In this document: positions 9,311 through 18,401 of the stretch, in pieces
Numbering within the stretch: position 1 is the stretch's first letter
Layout of the letters: each line of letters opens with the position of its first letter
DNA from: Sphingobacterium siyangense
Lineage (GTDB): Bacteria > Bacteroidota > Bacteroidia > Sphingobacteriales > Sphingobacteriaceae
DNA length: 64,000 nt
Direction of reading: 5' to 3'
NCBI RefSeq assembly: GCF_007830445.1
Contig: NZ_VLKR01000029.1
Location: 1 to 64,000 of the forward strand
Notes under the pieces: generated by a model
Seen by the model: the letters and a program-made list of their open reading frames with translations, nothing else
Told to the model about the DNA's origin: nothing
Databases searched by the model: none
Program-made: the position numbers and the translations under genes

Positions 9311-10660
9311 TTATTGTTTTTTCCATTTTTTCAATTCATCGCATGAACCAAACTCGTCACTGATATTGATAAATGTTGTTTTCGATTTATCATCGAACCA
9401 TTTACTTAGATTGCGATTGATTTTATCTTGTCTGGCAGCCTCTTTGATTTTGGTGAAATCCTCGTCCAAATTTGCTTTGTGCGGCGGAATACGTGTTTTC
9501 AAGTAATTGAAACGGTAGCCAACATCGCCCATTTTGTCTGTAAATTGCTCTGGTTTGGAGTATTCCCCTGGTTTTAGGGGATCGATTGCTGTGAATACTG
9601 ATTTCTCCAAGCCATCCATAGGAATTACGGTTGTGCGGCTTGAGCCTTCTTGATTTAGGATCATACCCCCATTGAATTTACTTTCCTCTGCATCTGAATA
9701 ATTTGTAGCAGCATGATAGAAATCCATTTTTTTGTCAACAACCAGTTTATAGATACTGTCCAATTTATTTTTGGTTCGTTCCAACGCTGCTGCACCAGGA
9801 TTGATCTTCATCAGGATATGGCGTGTATGCACCTCTTCGCCCCGTCGTTCGAGTACCTGAATAATATGAAAGCCAAATTTGGATTCTACAATTGGTGAAA
9901 TTTCTCCCGGTTTTAATTTAAAAGCCATCGCGGAGAATTCCTTTACGTAGTTGTCACGTGTGCCGAAACCTAAATCACCACCATAAGGGGCAGATCCCGG
10001 ATCTTGCGAGTATATACGAGCCATTGTACCAAAGTCCGAGCCATCTACAATCTGCTTGCGGATACCTTCAATCTTATCTCGTTGCTCTTTTTTTTCTGCA
10101 TCTGTCAATTTGGGCATCATCACAATCTCACCAATTTCTACCTCGGTATTGAAGTAAGGCAGACTGTCTTTATTCAAGCCTTCAAAATAACGCTTTACTT
10201 CCAATGGTGTTACGTCTACTTTTTGAACAATGTTTTGCTGCATTTTGTTAGCTTTCAATTGCTCAAAAACACTTGAACGCATTTCTTCCTTGTATTGCAA
10301 TAAAGAGCGGTTGAGGAATTTTTCAAGACGTTCTTGCCCCCCTGCCTGTTGTGACATATGACGTAGGCGGGAGTTAAGGTTATCGTCAACTTCGGTTTCC
10401 GTTACATCTATAGAGTCAATTACTGCCTGTTGGGAAAGCAGCTTCTGAATGATTAACTGCTCAAGTACGCCGCATTTAAAATTTTCATTAGGTTTATTCC
10501 CTTGCGCTAACCATTGAGAATATTGCATATCCACGTCGGACTGTAAGATAATGCCCGATCCAACCGTTGCTACAACGCGATCAATAACTTGACGTTGCGC
10601 AAGACTGGCCTGAATTGATGCAAACAGCAATAAAAACAATATATAAATGTTTTTTTTCAT
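9311..10660 (-). CDS. SurA-like periplasmic peptidylprolyl isomerase (parvulin type)
   Basis: This secreted chaperone/isomerase probably helps outer-membrane proteins fold. The 449 residues begin with a signal peptide (ending SIQASLAQ), followed by the SurA N-terminal helical domain (VDRVVATVGSGIILQSDVD-like). Two parvulin domains come next: about residues 170-270 with YSQDPGSAPYGGDLGF and SKFGFHIIQVLERR, and about 275-390 starting TRHILMKI. The second is more divergent. The length equals that of E. coli SurA with two PPIase domains. The gene stands alone on the minus strand, facing a bidirectional terminator. Confidence 0.9.
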   Translation of the reverse strand: MKKNIYILFLLLFASIQASLAQRQVIDRVVATVGSGIILQSDVDMQYSQWLAQGNKPNENFKCGVLEQLIIQKLLSQQAVIDSIDVTETEVDDNLNSRLRHMSQQAGGQERLEKFLNRSLLQYKEEMRSSVFEQLKANKMQQNIVQKVDVTPLEVKRYFEGLNKDSLPYFNTEVEIGEIVMMPKLTDAEKKEQRDKIEGIRKQIVDGSDFGTMARIYSQDPGSAPYGGDLGFGTRDNYVKEFSAMAFKLKPGEISPIVESKFGFHIIQVLERRGEEVHTRHILMKINPGAAALERTKNKLDSIYKLVVDKKMDFYHAATNYSDAEESKFNGGMILNQEGSSRTTVIPMDGLEKSVFTAIDPLKPGEYSKPEQFTDKMGDVGYRFNYLKTRIPPHKANLDEDFTKIKEAARQDKINRNLSKWFDDKSKTTFINISDEFGSCDELKKWKKQ

Positions 10661-11142
10661 CCGTATAAATTATTTATGATATTTATGAGTGATCTTCATT
10701 TGTATAAATGAACTCGTTTCACTCGGTTATTTGTTCATCATTTATTTTTTTGTCACAAGCATTCACGCTGCCTTCGGCGGTATACGTAGTAATTGTGTTC
10801 AATATATACTTTTTTGAACAACAGCACAAAATTATCAGATTATATGAATTATTCGTACTTTTATTTAACAATATTTTTGTATTCCCAATATTTTAAATGG
10901 GTGATTTTAGAATTGTTAAAATTGATGTGCTAAAATACGCATTTGCCTATTAGAAAGGACGGTTTTAACCAAATTTAACAAGTCTATTGACGATATTTAC
11001 GCCTGTAAAATGGAGGGATTTTAGATCCTCACACGGAGGAATGAATGGAGGGATTTAATTGGAGTCCTGTATAATTTAGCAACAAACTTGGTGTAACGGT
11101 CTCATTCAACAAATGAGTAGCTACATCTATAAAATAATTTCA
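10661..11142. other. Divergent intergenic region with a 13-bp direct repeat
   Basis: This 480-base AT-rich gap separates the isomerase gene from the lactonase gene. It should hold both promoters, but no clear TTTG/TANNTTTG pair was found. The only notable structure is a 13-bp direct repeat, AATGGAGGGATTT, at 11009-11021 and 11044-11056 (35-bp period), with a CGGAGGAATGAA stretch between. A 62-codon frame at 10708-10896 has no protein-like composition and was not called. Confidence 0.5.
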
Positions 11143-12234
11143 ATGAAAAAAGCATTTATTTATTTGATGACAATTTTACCTCTGGCTAGTTTTGCGCAAC
11201 AGATTCCCATGTTTGTGGGCACATATACGAGCAAAACCGCGAGCAAGGGCATCTATATTTATAATTTTGATGTTAAAACTGGTGAAACAACCTTGTCGAG
11301 CACGCAAGAAAGTAAAGATCCATCCTTTTTAGCGCGAAATAATAACTTTATTTATGCCGTTAATGAGGTTCCAAATCAAGAGGGGACTGTTTCTGCCTAT
11401 TCTTTTAAGGACGGTCATTTAACTTTTCTAAACTCACTTCCTTCCGGAGGAGAGTCGCCTTGTTTTGTTGAAGTACATCCTAAGGGTATCTTGCTCGCTG
11501 TAGCAAATTATACGGGCGGCTCTGCGGCGTTGTTTGATTTAGAAAGTAATGGTGTTTTAAGCAAAAGAGCGCGATTAATACAACATGAGGGTAAGGGGGT
11601 GGATCCCATACGCCAAGAAAAGCCACATGTACATTCTACTTTTTTCTCCAATAAAGGGGATAAGTTGTACGTCCAAGATCTTGGTTTGGATGAGATTTCT
11701 ATTTATCCGGTGAATAAAACGGGAAATGCCTATAGTCTTGCAGATGAATCAGAAGATATCTTTACACCAGCAGGAGGGGGACCGCGTCATATCGTGTTTG
11801 ATAAGAAAGAGAAATTCCTGTATGTCGTATTGGAAATGACCGGTCAAATTGCATCGTATAAGAAAGATGGCGACGCATGGATGTATCAAAGTACTTTCGA
11901 TATCAACCCCGAAGGTTTTAAAGGAACTAACGGCGGTGCTGATATGAAGATCTCTGCTGATGGAAAATTCCTGTATGCGACCAACCGTGGCGATGCCAAT
12001 ACGATAGCTACTTTTTCGGTAGAGAAGGATGGGGAATTGAAGAAAATAGCAAATCTTTCTGTAAAAGGTAAAGGTCCGCGTAATTTCAACCTTTCTCCGG
12101 ATGGGAAATATCTTTTGGTCGCCAATCAATATACCAACAACATTGTTTTGTTTAGCCGGGATGCTAAAACGGGTTTGTTGACAGATACTGGAAAAGAAAT
12201 TGCTGTACCAGCACCAGTTTGCATTATCTTCTAA
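11143..12234 (+). CDS. Secreted lactonase-family beta-propeller (6-phosphogluconolactonase-like)
   Basis: The 363-residue product has a signal peptide (LPLASFAQ) and then a seven-bladed propeller of the Lactonase family (Pgl/YbhE type). Typical segments are MFVGTYTSKTASKGIYIY near the start, then AVNEV, VANYTGGS, KPHVHSTFFS, GGGPRHIVF and KGPRNFNLSPDGKYLLVANQ. The family end TGKEIAVPAPVCIIF is intact. Cytosolic homologues hydrolyse 6-phosphogluconolactone. A secreted copy more likely acts on other lactones or only binds ligands. GTG/ATG positions 30 bases upstream are in frame, but ATG 11143 begins the signal peptide. Confidence 0.85.
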   Translation: MKKAFIYLMTILPLASFAQQIPMFVGTYTSKTASKGIYIYNFDVKTGETTLSSTQESKDPSFLARNNNFIYAVNEVPNQEGTVSAYSFKDGHLTFLNSLPSGGESPCFVEVHPKGILLAVANYTGGSAALFDLESNGVLSKRARLIQHEGKGVDPIRQEKPHVHSTFFSNKGDKLYVQDLGLDEISIYPVNKTGNAYSLADESEDIFTPAGGGPRHIVFDKKEKFLYVVLEMTGQIASYKKDGDAWMYQSTFDINPEGFKGTNGGADMKISADGKFLYATNRGDANTIATFSVEKDGELKKIANLSVKGKGPRNFNLSPDGKYLLVANQYTNNIVLFSRDAKTGLLTDTGKEIAVPAPVCIIF

Positions 12235-12256
12235 TCCAGAAAAGAAGTTCGAATAA

Positions 12257-12312
12257 GAAAAGAAGATTTTTAGGAAAAACCGTATGCGTTTTTTCTTAAA
12301 AATCTTCTTTTC
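12257..12312. terminator. Bidirectional terminator overlapping the end of mrpG
   Basis: A perfect 16-bp stem pairs 12257-12272 (GAAAAGAAGATTTTTA) with 12297-12312. Further GAAAAA/TTTTTC pairing lies inside it. The right arm lies within the last codons of mrpG (stop at 12296-12298 on the minus strand), so for that gene the stem forms across the stop codon. Confidence 0.85.
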
Positions 12313-12646
12313 TACAATCTAATTTACCTTCCTTTTCAAGGTCATTTAAGGTGGTTCCCTTCCATGTTCTTACCCGCTGTATATAGGCAGCCCTTCCAAT
12401 CATGTGTGCTGCAACCGGAGCCGTTAGGATCAGAAAAAATCCAATAGCTATAGCCTTGGTCGTTACGGATACATCCGGGAAGGTCATTGCCGCACAGATA
12501 AGTAAAAGTCCCACACCCAGCGTTGCCGCTTTTACAGTAACCGAAAGACGTAAATAAAAATCCGGCATCCGCAAGATGCCAATAGACGCAAATAGTATGG
12601 CCAAGGCCCCGATGGTACTGAGAATGGCTAAAGTAATATCAATCAT
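12296..12646 (-). CDS. mnhG: Mrp Na+/H+ antiporter subunit G
   Basis: MnhG/MrpG is a small three-helix subunit of the multisubunit cation/proton antiporter in the inner membrane. The 116 residues carry three hydrophobic helices (ILSTIGALAILFASIGILR; AATLGVGLLLICAAM; IAIGFFLILTAPVAAHMIGRAAY). The last contains the conserved TAPVAAHMIGRAA segment of the family. It overlaps mnhF by 8 bases and is the last gene of the operon. The polar tail KEGKLDCRKEDF is encoded by the terminator arm. Confidence 0.95.
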   Translation of the reverse strand: MIDITLAILSTIGALAILFASIGILRMPDFYLRLSVTVKAATLGVGLLLICAAMTFPDVSVTTKAIAIGFFLILTAPVAAHMIGRAAYIQRVRTWKGTTLNDLEKEGKLDCRKEDF

Positions 12647-12914
12647 CTTTGCTTTGTTTTTCTAAATAAAATGAAAATGCGATCGTACCAAGAAATGCGA
12701 TCAGTGCCAAGATCATGGCAATGTCTAAAAACACTTCCTGCGAAGTTCGTATACTATAAACGGTAATAATGCCAATTCCGATGGTGATAATGAGATCTAG
12801 GGCAATAACACGATCAAATATCTGGGGACCTTTATACAGACGAATAAAAGCCAGTATGACTGAGATAGTCAAGATCGGAAGGATCACATAATCAAAATAG
12901 CTATTTAAAGTCAT
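12639..12914 (-). CDS. mnhF: Mrp Na+/H+ antiporter subunit F
   Basis: The 91-residue, three-helix protein matches MrpF. The hallmark segment RLYKGPQIFDRVIALDLI, between helices one and two, matches the family pattern with the conserved Asp. It overlaps mnhE by 4 bases (ATGA type) and mnhG by 8, indicating tight translational coupling in a fixed-stoichiometry complex. Confidence 0.95.
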   Translation of the reverse strand: MTLNSYFDYVILPILTISVILAFIRLYKGPQIFDRVIALDLIITIGIGIITVYSIRTSQEVFLDIAMILALIAFLGTIAFSFYLEKQSKDD

Positions 12915-13387
12915 CTTAAGAGTTCTAAAAGTCTTCGTTCAACATTATTTTTAAGGGTAGAAACAAACTGTTCCTTGCTTTTCATGTACATGACGTGAAT
13001 AAAGAGCGTTTTTTTATCTTCACTTACGTCGAGGATGAGTGTGCCGGGTGTCAAGGAGATAAAGGTTGAAAGCAGGTTAATTTCCAAATCGGTTTTTGCA
13101 TCCATGGGATACTTGACAATCGCAGGTTTGATAAAAAACTTGGGGGTTATCACGTCGTAGGCAACCTGCACATTGGCGACAATCATTTCCCACAGGAAAA
13201 AAAGAATAAAACTCAATGTTTTGGGGACCCGATAAAAGTAGCGTTGGTCCACCTCATTCCTGTTCATAAGCCAGAGGATACCGAATCCCAACATAAAGCC
13301 GAAAAGGAAGTTGGTGTAATACATCGATCCCGTCAAAGCGACCCAGATGAAGGATAGCATGAGGTTCATTAAAAACTGTTTTATCAT
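12911..13387 (-). CDS. mnhE: Mrp Na+/H+ antiporter subunit E
   Basis: The 158-residue MrpE-like subunit has two N-terminal membrane helices. A cytoplasmic part follows, with the family signature LLSTFISLTPGTLILDVSEDKKTLFIHVMY. MrpE stabilises assembly of the complex. It starts 1 base after mnhD ends and overlaps mnhF by 4 bases. Confidence 0.95.
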   Translation of the reverse strand: MIKQFLMNLMLSFIWVALTGSMYYTNFLFGFMLGFGILWLMNRNEVDQRYFYRVPKTLSFILFFLWEMIVANVQVAYDVITPKFFIKPAIVKYPMDAKTDLEINLLSTFISLTPGTLILDVSEDKKTLFIHVMYMKSKEQFVSTLKNNVERRLLELLR

Positions 13388-13388
13388 A

Positions 13389-14897
13389 TCATTTCTGCCC
13401 TCCTAATACAGCGTTTATGTAAGGTGATGTGTCCAATAATTGTGTAGCGATCTGATCCGCGACATGGATAATCGCTTCGGCGTTGAGTCCGATATACAGG
13501 GATGCAGATGCCAAAATAACAACAGGGAGTATGAGCATTGTTCTTTTATAGCCGATCATACCCGCAAATTTGTCCTCAATGATTTCCGGATCAGGTGCAT
13601 CTTTCCAGAATACCTGCGCCCACATTTTGGCGATGACAAACAAGGTGATAAAGCTGCCGATAATCAGGGCTCCCGCGAAAGCATACTTCTCTAAGTGGAA
13701 GGCATCTTTGAATAGATAGATTTTAGGCCAGAAGCCCGAGAGAGGCGGGATGCCCACCAGTGAAAAAAGAACAATGGCAAAAAGTAATGAAATCTTTGGG
13801 TATTGGGCATAAAGTCCACCCAGTTTAGTCATATCCATGGTGCCGCGGAGTTGCCGTATAACACCGGCTATGAGGAATAAATTCGTTTTGACCATGATAT
13901 CATGGATCAGATAGAATACTGCCCCCAATAAAGCCCATTTGCTATACAGGCCCAATCCGCCAATCATAAAACCAATATGACAAACGATCAAATAGGAAAA
14001 CAACCTCCGGATATTGGTTTTGATCAATGCACCAAAAGCGCCCGTCAGAATTGTCAATATGGCTATTACGATAAGGAGTTCCTTGGTAAAATGATTGGGA
14101 ATAAATAGTAAGGAAAATACCCGGAACAAGGCGTAAATCCCAACCTTGGTCAATAAGCCCCCAAATGTCGCTGCTACGGCCGAAGGTGGCGTATGGTAAG
14201 AGGACGGTAACCAGAAATAGAGTGGAAATACAGCGGATTTAATCCCAAAACCGATCAGGAAAAATGTTGCTGTAATTTCTACTAAAGCCTGATTTTGTAT
14301 TTTAGGAATACGGAGGGCCAGGTCGGCCATGTTTAACGAGCCTGAAATACCATAAAGTATACCTATTCCTGTTAAGAAAAATGTGGAGGCCAGGATATTC
14401 ATGGCCATATATTTTACGGCACCTTCCAACTGGGATTTTCTGCCCCCCAAAGTCATCAGCACAAAAGAGGAAATAATAATAACTTCAAACCATACATACA
14501 GATTGAAGATGTCACCGGTTAGAAAAGCCCCATTGAGCCCCATCATCAAAAAGTGAAAGATCGGGAAATAACCATAGAGTATGCGCTGGCGCCCCACACC
14601 GACACAGGAAAAGATAGAGACCGCCAGACCTGCGATAGAAGTGAGGAGAACAAGGGTACTGCTGAATAGATCGGCAACAAAAACGATCCCAAAAGGAGCT
14701 TTCCAATTGGCTGCATTCATGGTCAAAATACCGCCATCATAAACTTTGAAGAACAGTTTAAAGGCAAGAATGAGTGCGAGCAAGCTTCCGCCAACGCTCA
14801 GAAAACGTTGTGCAGTGGATTTGCGCCACAACATCAGTTGGACAATAGCAATAAATAAATGCACGATAATCGTGGCAATAATGTGGTTGTCTATCAT
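13389..14897 (-). CDS. mnhD: Mrp Na+/H+ antiporter subunit D (NuoL/M/N-like)
   Basis: This 502-residue polytopic protein of the proton-translocating NADH dehydrogenase subunit family (Proton_antipo_M) forms a proton or cation channel in the Mrp complex. Visible motifs are GDIFNLYVWFEVIIISSF, with the conserved Glu in helix five, FGIKSAVFPLYFWLPSSYHTPPS, with the channel Lys, and YLIHDIMVKTNLFLIAG. It overlaps mnhC by 4 bases. Confidence 0.96.
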   Translation of the reverse strand: MIDNHIIATIIVHLFIAIVQLMLWRKSTAQRFLSVGGSLLALILAFKLFFKVYDGGILTMNAANWKAPFGIVFVADLFSSTLVLLTSIAGLAVSIFSCVGVGRQRILYGYFPIFHFLMMGLNGAFLTGDIFNLYVWFEVIIISSFVLMTLGGRKSQLEGAVKYMAMNILASTFFLTGIGILYGISGSLNMADLALRIPKIQNQALVEITATFFLIGFGIKSAVFPLYFWLPSSYHTPPSAVAATFGGLLTKVGIYALFRVFSLLFIPNHFTKELLIVIAILTILTGAFGALIKTNIRRLFSYLIVCHIGFMIGGLGLYSKWALLGAVFYLIHDIMVKTNLFLIAGVIRQLRGTMDMTKLGGLYAQYPKISLLFAIVLFSLVGIPPLSGFWPKIYLFKDAFHLEKYAFAGALIIGSFITLFVIAKMWAQVFWKDAPDPEIIEDKFAGMIGYKRTMLILPVVILASASLYIGLNAEAIIHVADQIATQLLDTSPYINAVLGGQK

Positions 14898-15250
14898 ATA
14901 TCTTCTTCCTCAGGCGTGTTCAAATCATCCAGATCATCTGTACCCAGCAATGCATATACACGCTTGAGTAAAACGATGGCAAAGGAGGTTAGGCCAAAGC
15001 TGATCACGATGGCCGTTAAAATAAGTGCTTGCGGAATCGGGTCCGCATAAATATCGGTGAATACCTTCAGATCGGGTCCAATGATAGGTGGTTTACCTTT
15101 AATAATGTTTCCCAATAAGAAGATCAATATATTGGTACCATTGCCCAGTAACATAATCCCCAGCAACAATTTCACCATGCTTCGACGCAAGATGAGGTAT
15201 ATTCCGGCAGCATAAAGGATGCCGATCAATAGTACGAGTACCAGTTCCAT
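14894..15250 (-). CDS. mnhC: Mrp Na+/H+ antiporter subunit C (NuoK-like)
   Basis: The 118-residue, three-helix protein is homologous to NuoK. It carries the family features GIYLILRRSMVKLLLGIMLLGNGTN and DPIPQALILTAIVISFG (split here for length: IPQALILTAIVI). The acidic tail is variable in the family. It overlaps mnhB by one base and mnhD by four. Confidence 0.95.
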   Translation of the reverse strand: MELVLVLLIGILYAAGIYLILRRSMVKLLLGIMLLGNGTNILIFLLGNIIKGKPPIIGPDLKVFTDIYADPIPQALILTAIVISFGLTSFAIVLLKRVYALLGTDDLDDLNTPEEEDI

Positions 15251-15672
15251 TATTCTTCTTCTTCAGTAGTTAAAGCAATTGTAAATAAAATCGTCAGGAC
15301 GACACCTATGACAACAAAGTATACACCAAGGTCAAAAAATAAGGCGGTTCCTATCATCCCGATAACGGGGATTTTCTCTTCCAGCCAAAGCCCGGTCATG
15401 ACGGGGTAGCCAAAAAATGCCGGTAAGAACATGCTTATGGCCGAAATCCCCAATCCTATGGGGATAAGTGACAAGGGTTTGTACTGAATCAGTTTCATGG
15501 TATTTTGAGGGCCAAAGGCAAAACTATGCAGCACAAAGGCAATCGAAGCAACCAAGCCGCCAACGAAACCTCCGCCGGGGTAATAATGCCCCCTGAGTAG
15601 AAGGAACACCGAGAAAAGTAAGAGTATCGGTAATAAATACCGCGTAGCGGTCTGTAATATTGTACTGTTCAT
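15250..15672 (-). CDS. mnhB: Mrp Na+/H+ antiporter subunit B
   Basis: The 140-residue MnhB-domain protein has four hydrophobic helices. Characteristic segments are LLRGHYYPGGGFVGGLVAS near residue 25 and FFDLGVYFVVIGVVLTIL near the C-terminus. It starts 56 bases after mnhA ends, the only sizeable gap in the operon. Confidence 0.95.
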   Translation of the reverse strand: MNSTILQTATRYLLPILLLFSVFLLLRGHYYPGGGFVGGLVASIAFVLHSFAFGPQNTMKLIQYKPLSLIPIGLGISAISMFLPAFFGYPVMTGLWLEEKIPVIGMIGTALFFDLGVYFVVIGVVLTILFTIALTTEEEE

Positions 15673-15728
15673 TTGTTACTATTTAGCAAGGAGTTATTAG
15701 CTCATTTGTGCATAACCTTTATCTATCA

Positions 15729-18038
15729 TTATTCTTTATCAGAGGATTTTAAACGTAATTTTAATAAGCTATATACCCCTAATGCAGCAATACTCAATAC
15801 GACGATTTCAAACATGGTGTCAAAACCTCTGAAATCGACAAGCAATACATTGACGACATTTTTTCCTTTAGCAAGCACATAAGCATAATCGCCATAGAAA
15901 TCACTGATATTAGTTGTTGTTGGTTCATGGAGTACACGGAGTGCGACCATGGATAGCAAAATTCCAAAAACGATAGCGACCACGGCGTCGCGAATGATGG
16001 TGCGTCGGTTGGCCAAATTCAGAAAAGAAGGGAGTTTAAAGAGTACCAACACAAAGAGTACCACCGTTAGGGTGTCGATGGTGAATTGCGTCATCGCTAG
16101 ATCCGGTGCACTGTAAAACACGAAAATAAGACATATGGCATAGCCTACAACACTGGTGGCTACTACGGCTGTTAAACGGGATGAGGTGCGGATGGTGAGT
16201 ACAATGGCGCCAATCAAAATGCAGACTGTGGTGACTTCGTAGAAACTCACTGGAGATAAGGTTTCCCATTTGATATGGAGCGGTCCCCCCAGGTATAACT
16301 GGTAGGCGATCAATAATTCGGCAAATAAGATAATTTTCAACAGATACGAACGCAAATAGCCGTTGTGCATTTTGTTGGTGAAGAAAGTAGAGAACAAAAC
16401 AATTTCCTGCGCACATAATTGGATGATATATTCAGGAGAAATCTTATTGAAATTTGCAATCCAAGCCAATTTTTTATCGCTGGGCCTGTTTGCGAAATAA
16501 AGTAAGGTGCCAGCAGCAATTGTAATAGCGCTTAATAGGAGGATCAAATTAAAGCCATGCCAGATTTTCAGGTGAAAAGTTTCGGGTTTTGCGAGTATAC
16601 TTGTTGCGGTAGGTCCGGCAATCCATTCGCCGACAAGTCCTGGGATGCATCCAAAGACAACTCCTAATATAGCTAAAAGTAAAGGTGGGATCCACATGGC
16701 TTTATAGGGCAGGTGGATTGTATTAAATTGCTCGGGCAGCTTACCCATAAAAGGTTTGATACCGGCCATAAATCCGGCAGAGACCAATAATATATTGGTT
16801 GCTACTGCAGCGAGGGTCAAATAGAGAAATAAATCGGGTGTGGCATGTAGTGTTGCCTCGTAAATCAGATCCTTTCCAATAAATCCAAATGTAAGTGGAA
16901 TACCTGCACTGGAAAGTGCCGCTAGGAGACCTGCGATAGCGACAGGCATTAATACCTTGCGTAGCCCCCGCAAGACTGTAAGATCTCGCGTTCCCGTTTC
17001 ATGGTCTATAATCCCCGTAATCAAGAATAATGCGGCTTTATATAGGGCATGTACGAGTATAAAGACACTTGCAGCGATAATAGCATCCTTGGTACCGAGT
17101 CCCAATAAGAAAACCAAAATACCGAGGGCGGATATGGTTGAATAAGCGAGTACTCCCTTGAGGTCTGTTCTGAAAAGCGAATGGAATGCGGCATAAAGCA
17201 TCGTGAGGCCACCAATGGCCATGAGGGAATACATCCAGATCGGGTTGCCCCCTAGTATCGGTGAAAAACGGGCCAAAAGGTAGATTCCGGCCTTTACCAT
17301 GGTTGCCGAATGTAAGTAGGCTGACACAGGTGTTGGCGCCTTCATAGCACCGGGTAACCAAAAATGGAAAGGGAATTGTGCTGATTTCGTAATCGCTCCA
17401 AGTGCTACGAGGCCAAAGACCAGGGGAAAGAGTGGATGTTGCTGAATGATTGATACTTTGCCGATGAGTGCTGTAATATGGTAAGTACCGGCAATATTAC
17501 CCAGCAAAATAAAACCTGCCAGTAGAAAAAAACCACCCAACCCAGTAATGGATAGTGCAGTCAGTGCGCTTTTGCGAGAATCATTTTTGTCATTGTTAAA
17601 TCCAATGAGAAAAAATGAGCTGATCGAGGTCAGTTCCCAGAAGATAAACAATAGTAACATGTTGTCCGACAGGACAAGCCCCAGCATAGCCGACATAAAA
17701 AGGCAGAGGTAGCCAAAGAATCGATCGATATACCGATGACCTTTGAGATAGGCATTCGCATAAAAGAATATACAGGATCCGATCCCAGTAATCAATAAGG
17801 CGAAAAGTAGCGACAGTCCATCTAATTTAAAATCCAGATTGATGCCTAAGGAGGGCACCCACGATGTTGATTGTACGAAATAGGAGCCTTGACCAATAGG
17901 TACAATATATTGCGTAAAGTATAGAAATAGAAGTACCGGTAAGAATGCGAGAATAAAACCCCATTTGGTTTTTAGGAATCGACCAAATGGAACAATAAGG
18001 CTCGATGTTATTAGTCCTGAAAGAACAGTAAATAGCAT
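15729..18038 (-). CDS. mnhA: Mrp Na+/H+ antiporter subunit A (NuoL-like with C-terminal MrpB-like domain)
   Basis: This 769-residue subunit is the largest of the complex. The N-terminal two thirds is NuoL-like (FIFWELTSISSFFLIGFNN with the channel Glu; SAQFPFHFWLPGAMKAPTPVSAYLHSATMVKAG, quoted here only to mark helix 7-8). The C-terminal third carries the DUF4040 helices (FYSAPDLAMTQFTIDTLTVV) and a final MrpB-like domain (VDFRGFDTMFEIVVLSIAAL). This fusion is the normal architecture for MrpA. It is the first gene of the operon, and the 360-base divergent gap upstream should hold the promoter. Confidence 0.96.
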   Translation of the reverse strand: MLFTVLSGLITSSLIVPFGRFLKTKWGFILAFLPVLLFLYFTQYIVPIGQGSYFVQSTSWVPSLGINLDFKLDGLSLLFALLITGIGSCIFFYANAYLKGHRYIDRFFGYLCLFMSAMLGLVLSDNMLLLFIFWELTSISSFFLIGFNNDKNDSRKSALTALSITGLGGFFLLAGFILLGNIAGTYHITALIGKVSIIQQHPLFPLVFGLVALGAITKSAQFPFHFWLPGAMKAPTPVSAYLHSATMVKAGIYLLARFSPILGGNPIWMYSLMAIGGLTMLYAAFHSLFRTDLKGVLAYSTISALGILVFLLGLGTKDAIIAASVFILVHALYKAALFLITGIIDHETGTRDLTVLRGLRKVLMPVAIAGLLAALSSAGIPLTFGFIGKDLIYEATLHATPDLFLYLTLAAVATNILLVSAGFMAGIKPFMGKLPEQFNTIHLPYKAMWIPPLLLAILGVVFGCIPGLVGEWIAGPTATSILAKPETFHLKIWHGFNLILLLSAITIAAGTLLYFANRPSDKKLAWIANFNKISPEYIIQLCAQEIVLFSTFFTNKMHNGYLRSYLLKIILFAELLIAYQLYLGGPLHIKWETLSPVSFYEVTTVCILIGAIVLTIRTSSRLTAVVATSVVGYAICLIFVFYSAPDLAMTQFTIDTLTVVLFVLVLFKLPSFLNLANRRTIIRDAVVAIVFGILLSMVALRVLHEPTTTNISDFYGDYAYVLAKGKNVVNVLLVDFRGFDTMFEIVVLSIAALGVYSLLKLRLKSSDKE

Positions 18039-18401
18039 GTAGTCTTTGTTTTAATTTTTAACCTTCTACATTTCATCGTTGCCAATGCTTATACGGCGAT
18101 GAAGGTTTTTTGAAAGTTTACAATATAGTAAAAAAAAGCGAAAAAATGCTAGTTTTTGACCGTTTTCTCTCTCTATAAATGATAAAAGCAGGAATTTTGT
18201 TTTGTTTGTCGGAAAAAAAACAAAACTAGTTTAGCAATTTAGAGATGAATAAATTCGGGTTTAGAATTATTATTTGGGATTGACAAAAAAAAGAGCATTT
18301 TTACGATACAATTATTAAACATCCTCAATTGGATGTGTTTTTTACCCTAAATAATCTCATCTATAAAAATAATAGAATCAGAGTGTGGAAGAGATCTAAC
18401 T
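18039..18401. promoter_or_regulatory. Divergent control region of mnhA and the ECF sigma gene
   Basis: This is an AT-rich gap of 363 bases. ACATCC (18319-18324) and GGATGT (18331-18336) form a 6-bp stem followed by G and six Ts (18338-18343), the shape of a plus-strand terminator. No plus-strand gene lies upstream, so it would sit in the leader of the sigma-factor transcript if the promoter is farther left. Promoter boxes could not be assigned. Confidence 0.4.

Noticed and set aside
10708..10896. 62-codon plus-strand frame upstream of the isomerase gene
   Set aside because: Phe/Ile/Val-rich translation reflects AT-rich intergenic DNA; no start signal, no protein-like pattern.
11009..11056. 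13-bp direct repeat as an insertion target duplication
   Set aside because: The 35-bp period encloses no element and has no flanking inverted repeats; more likely a local duplication in the leader.
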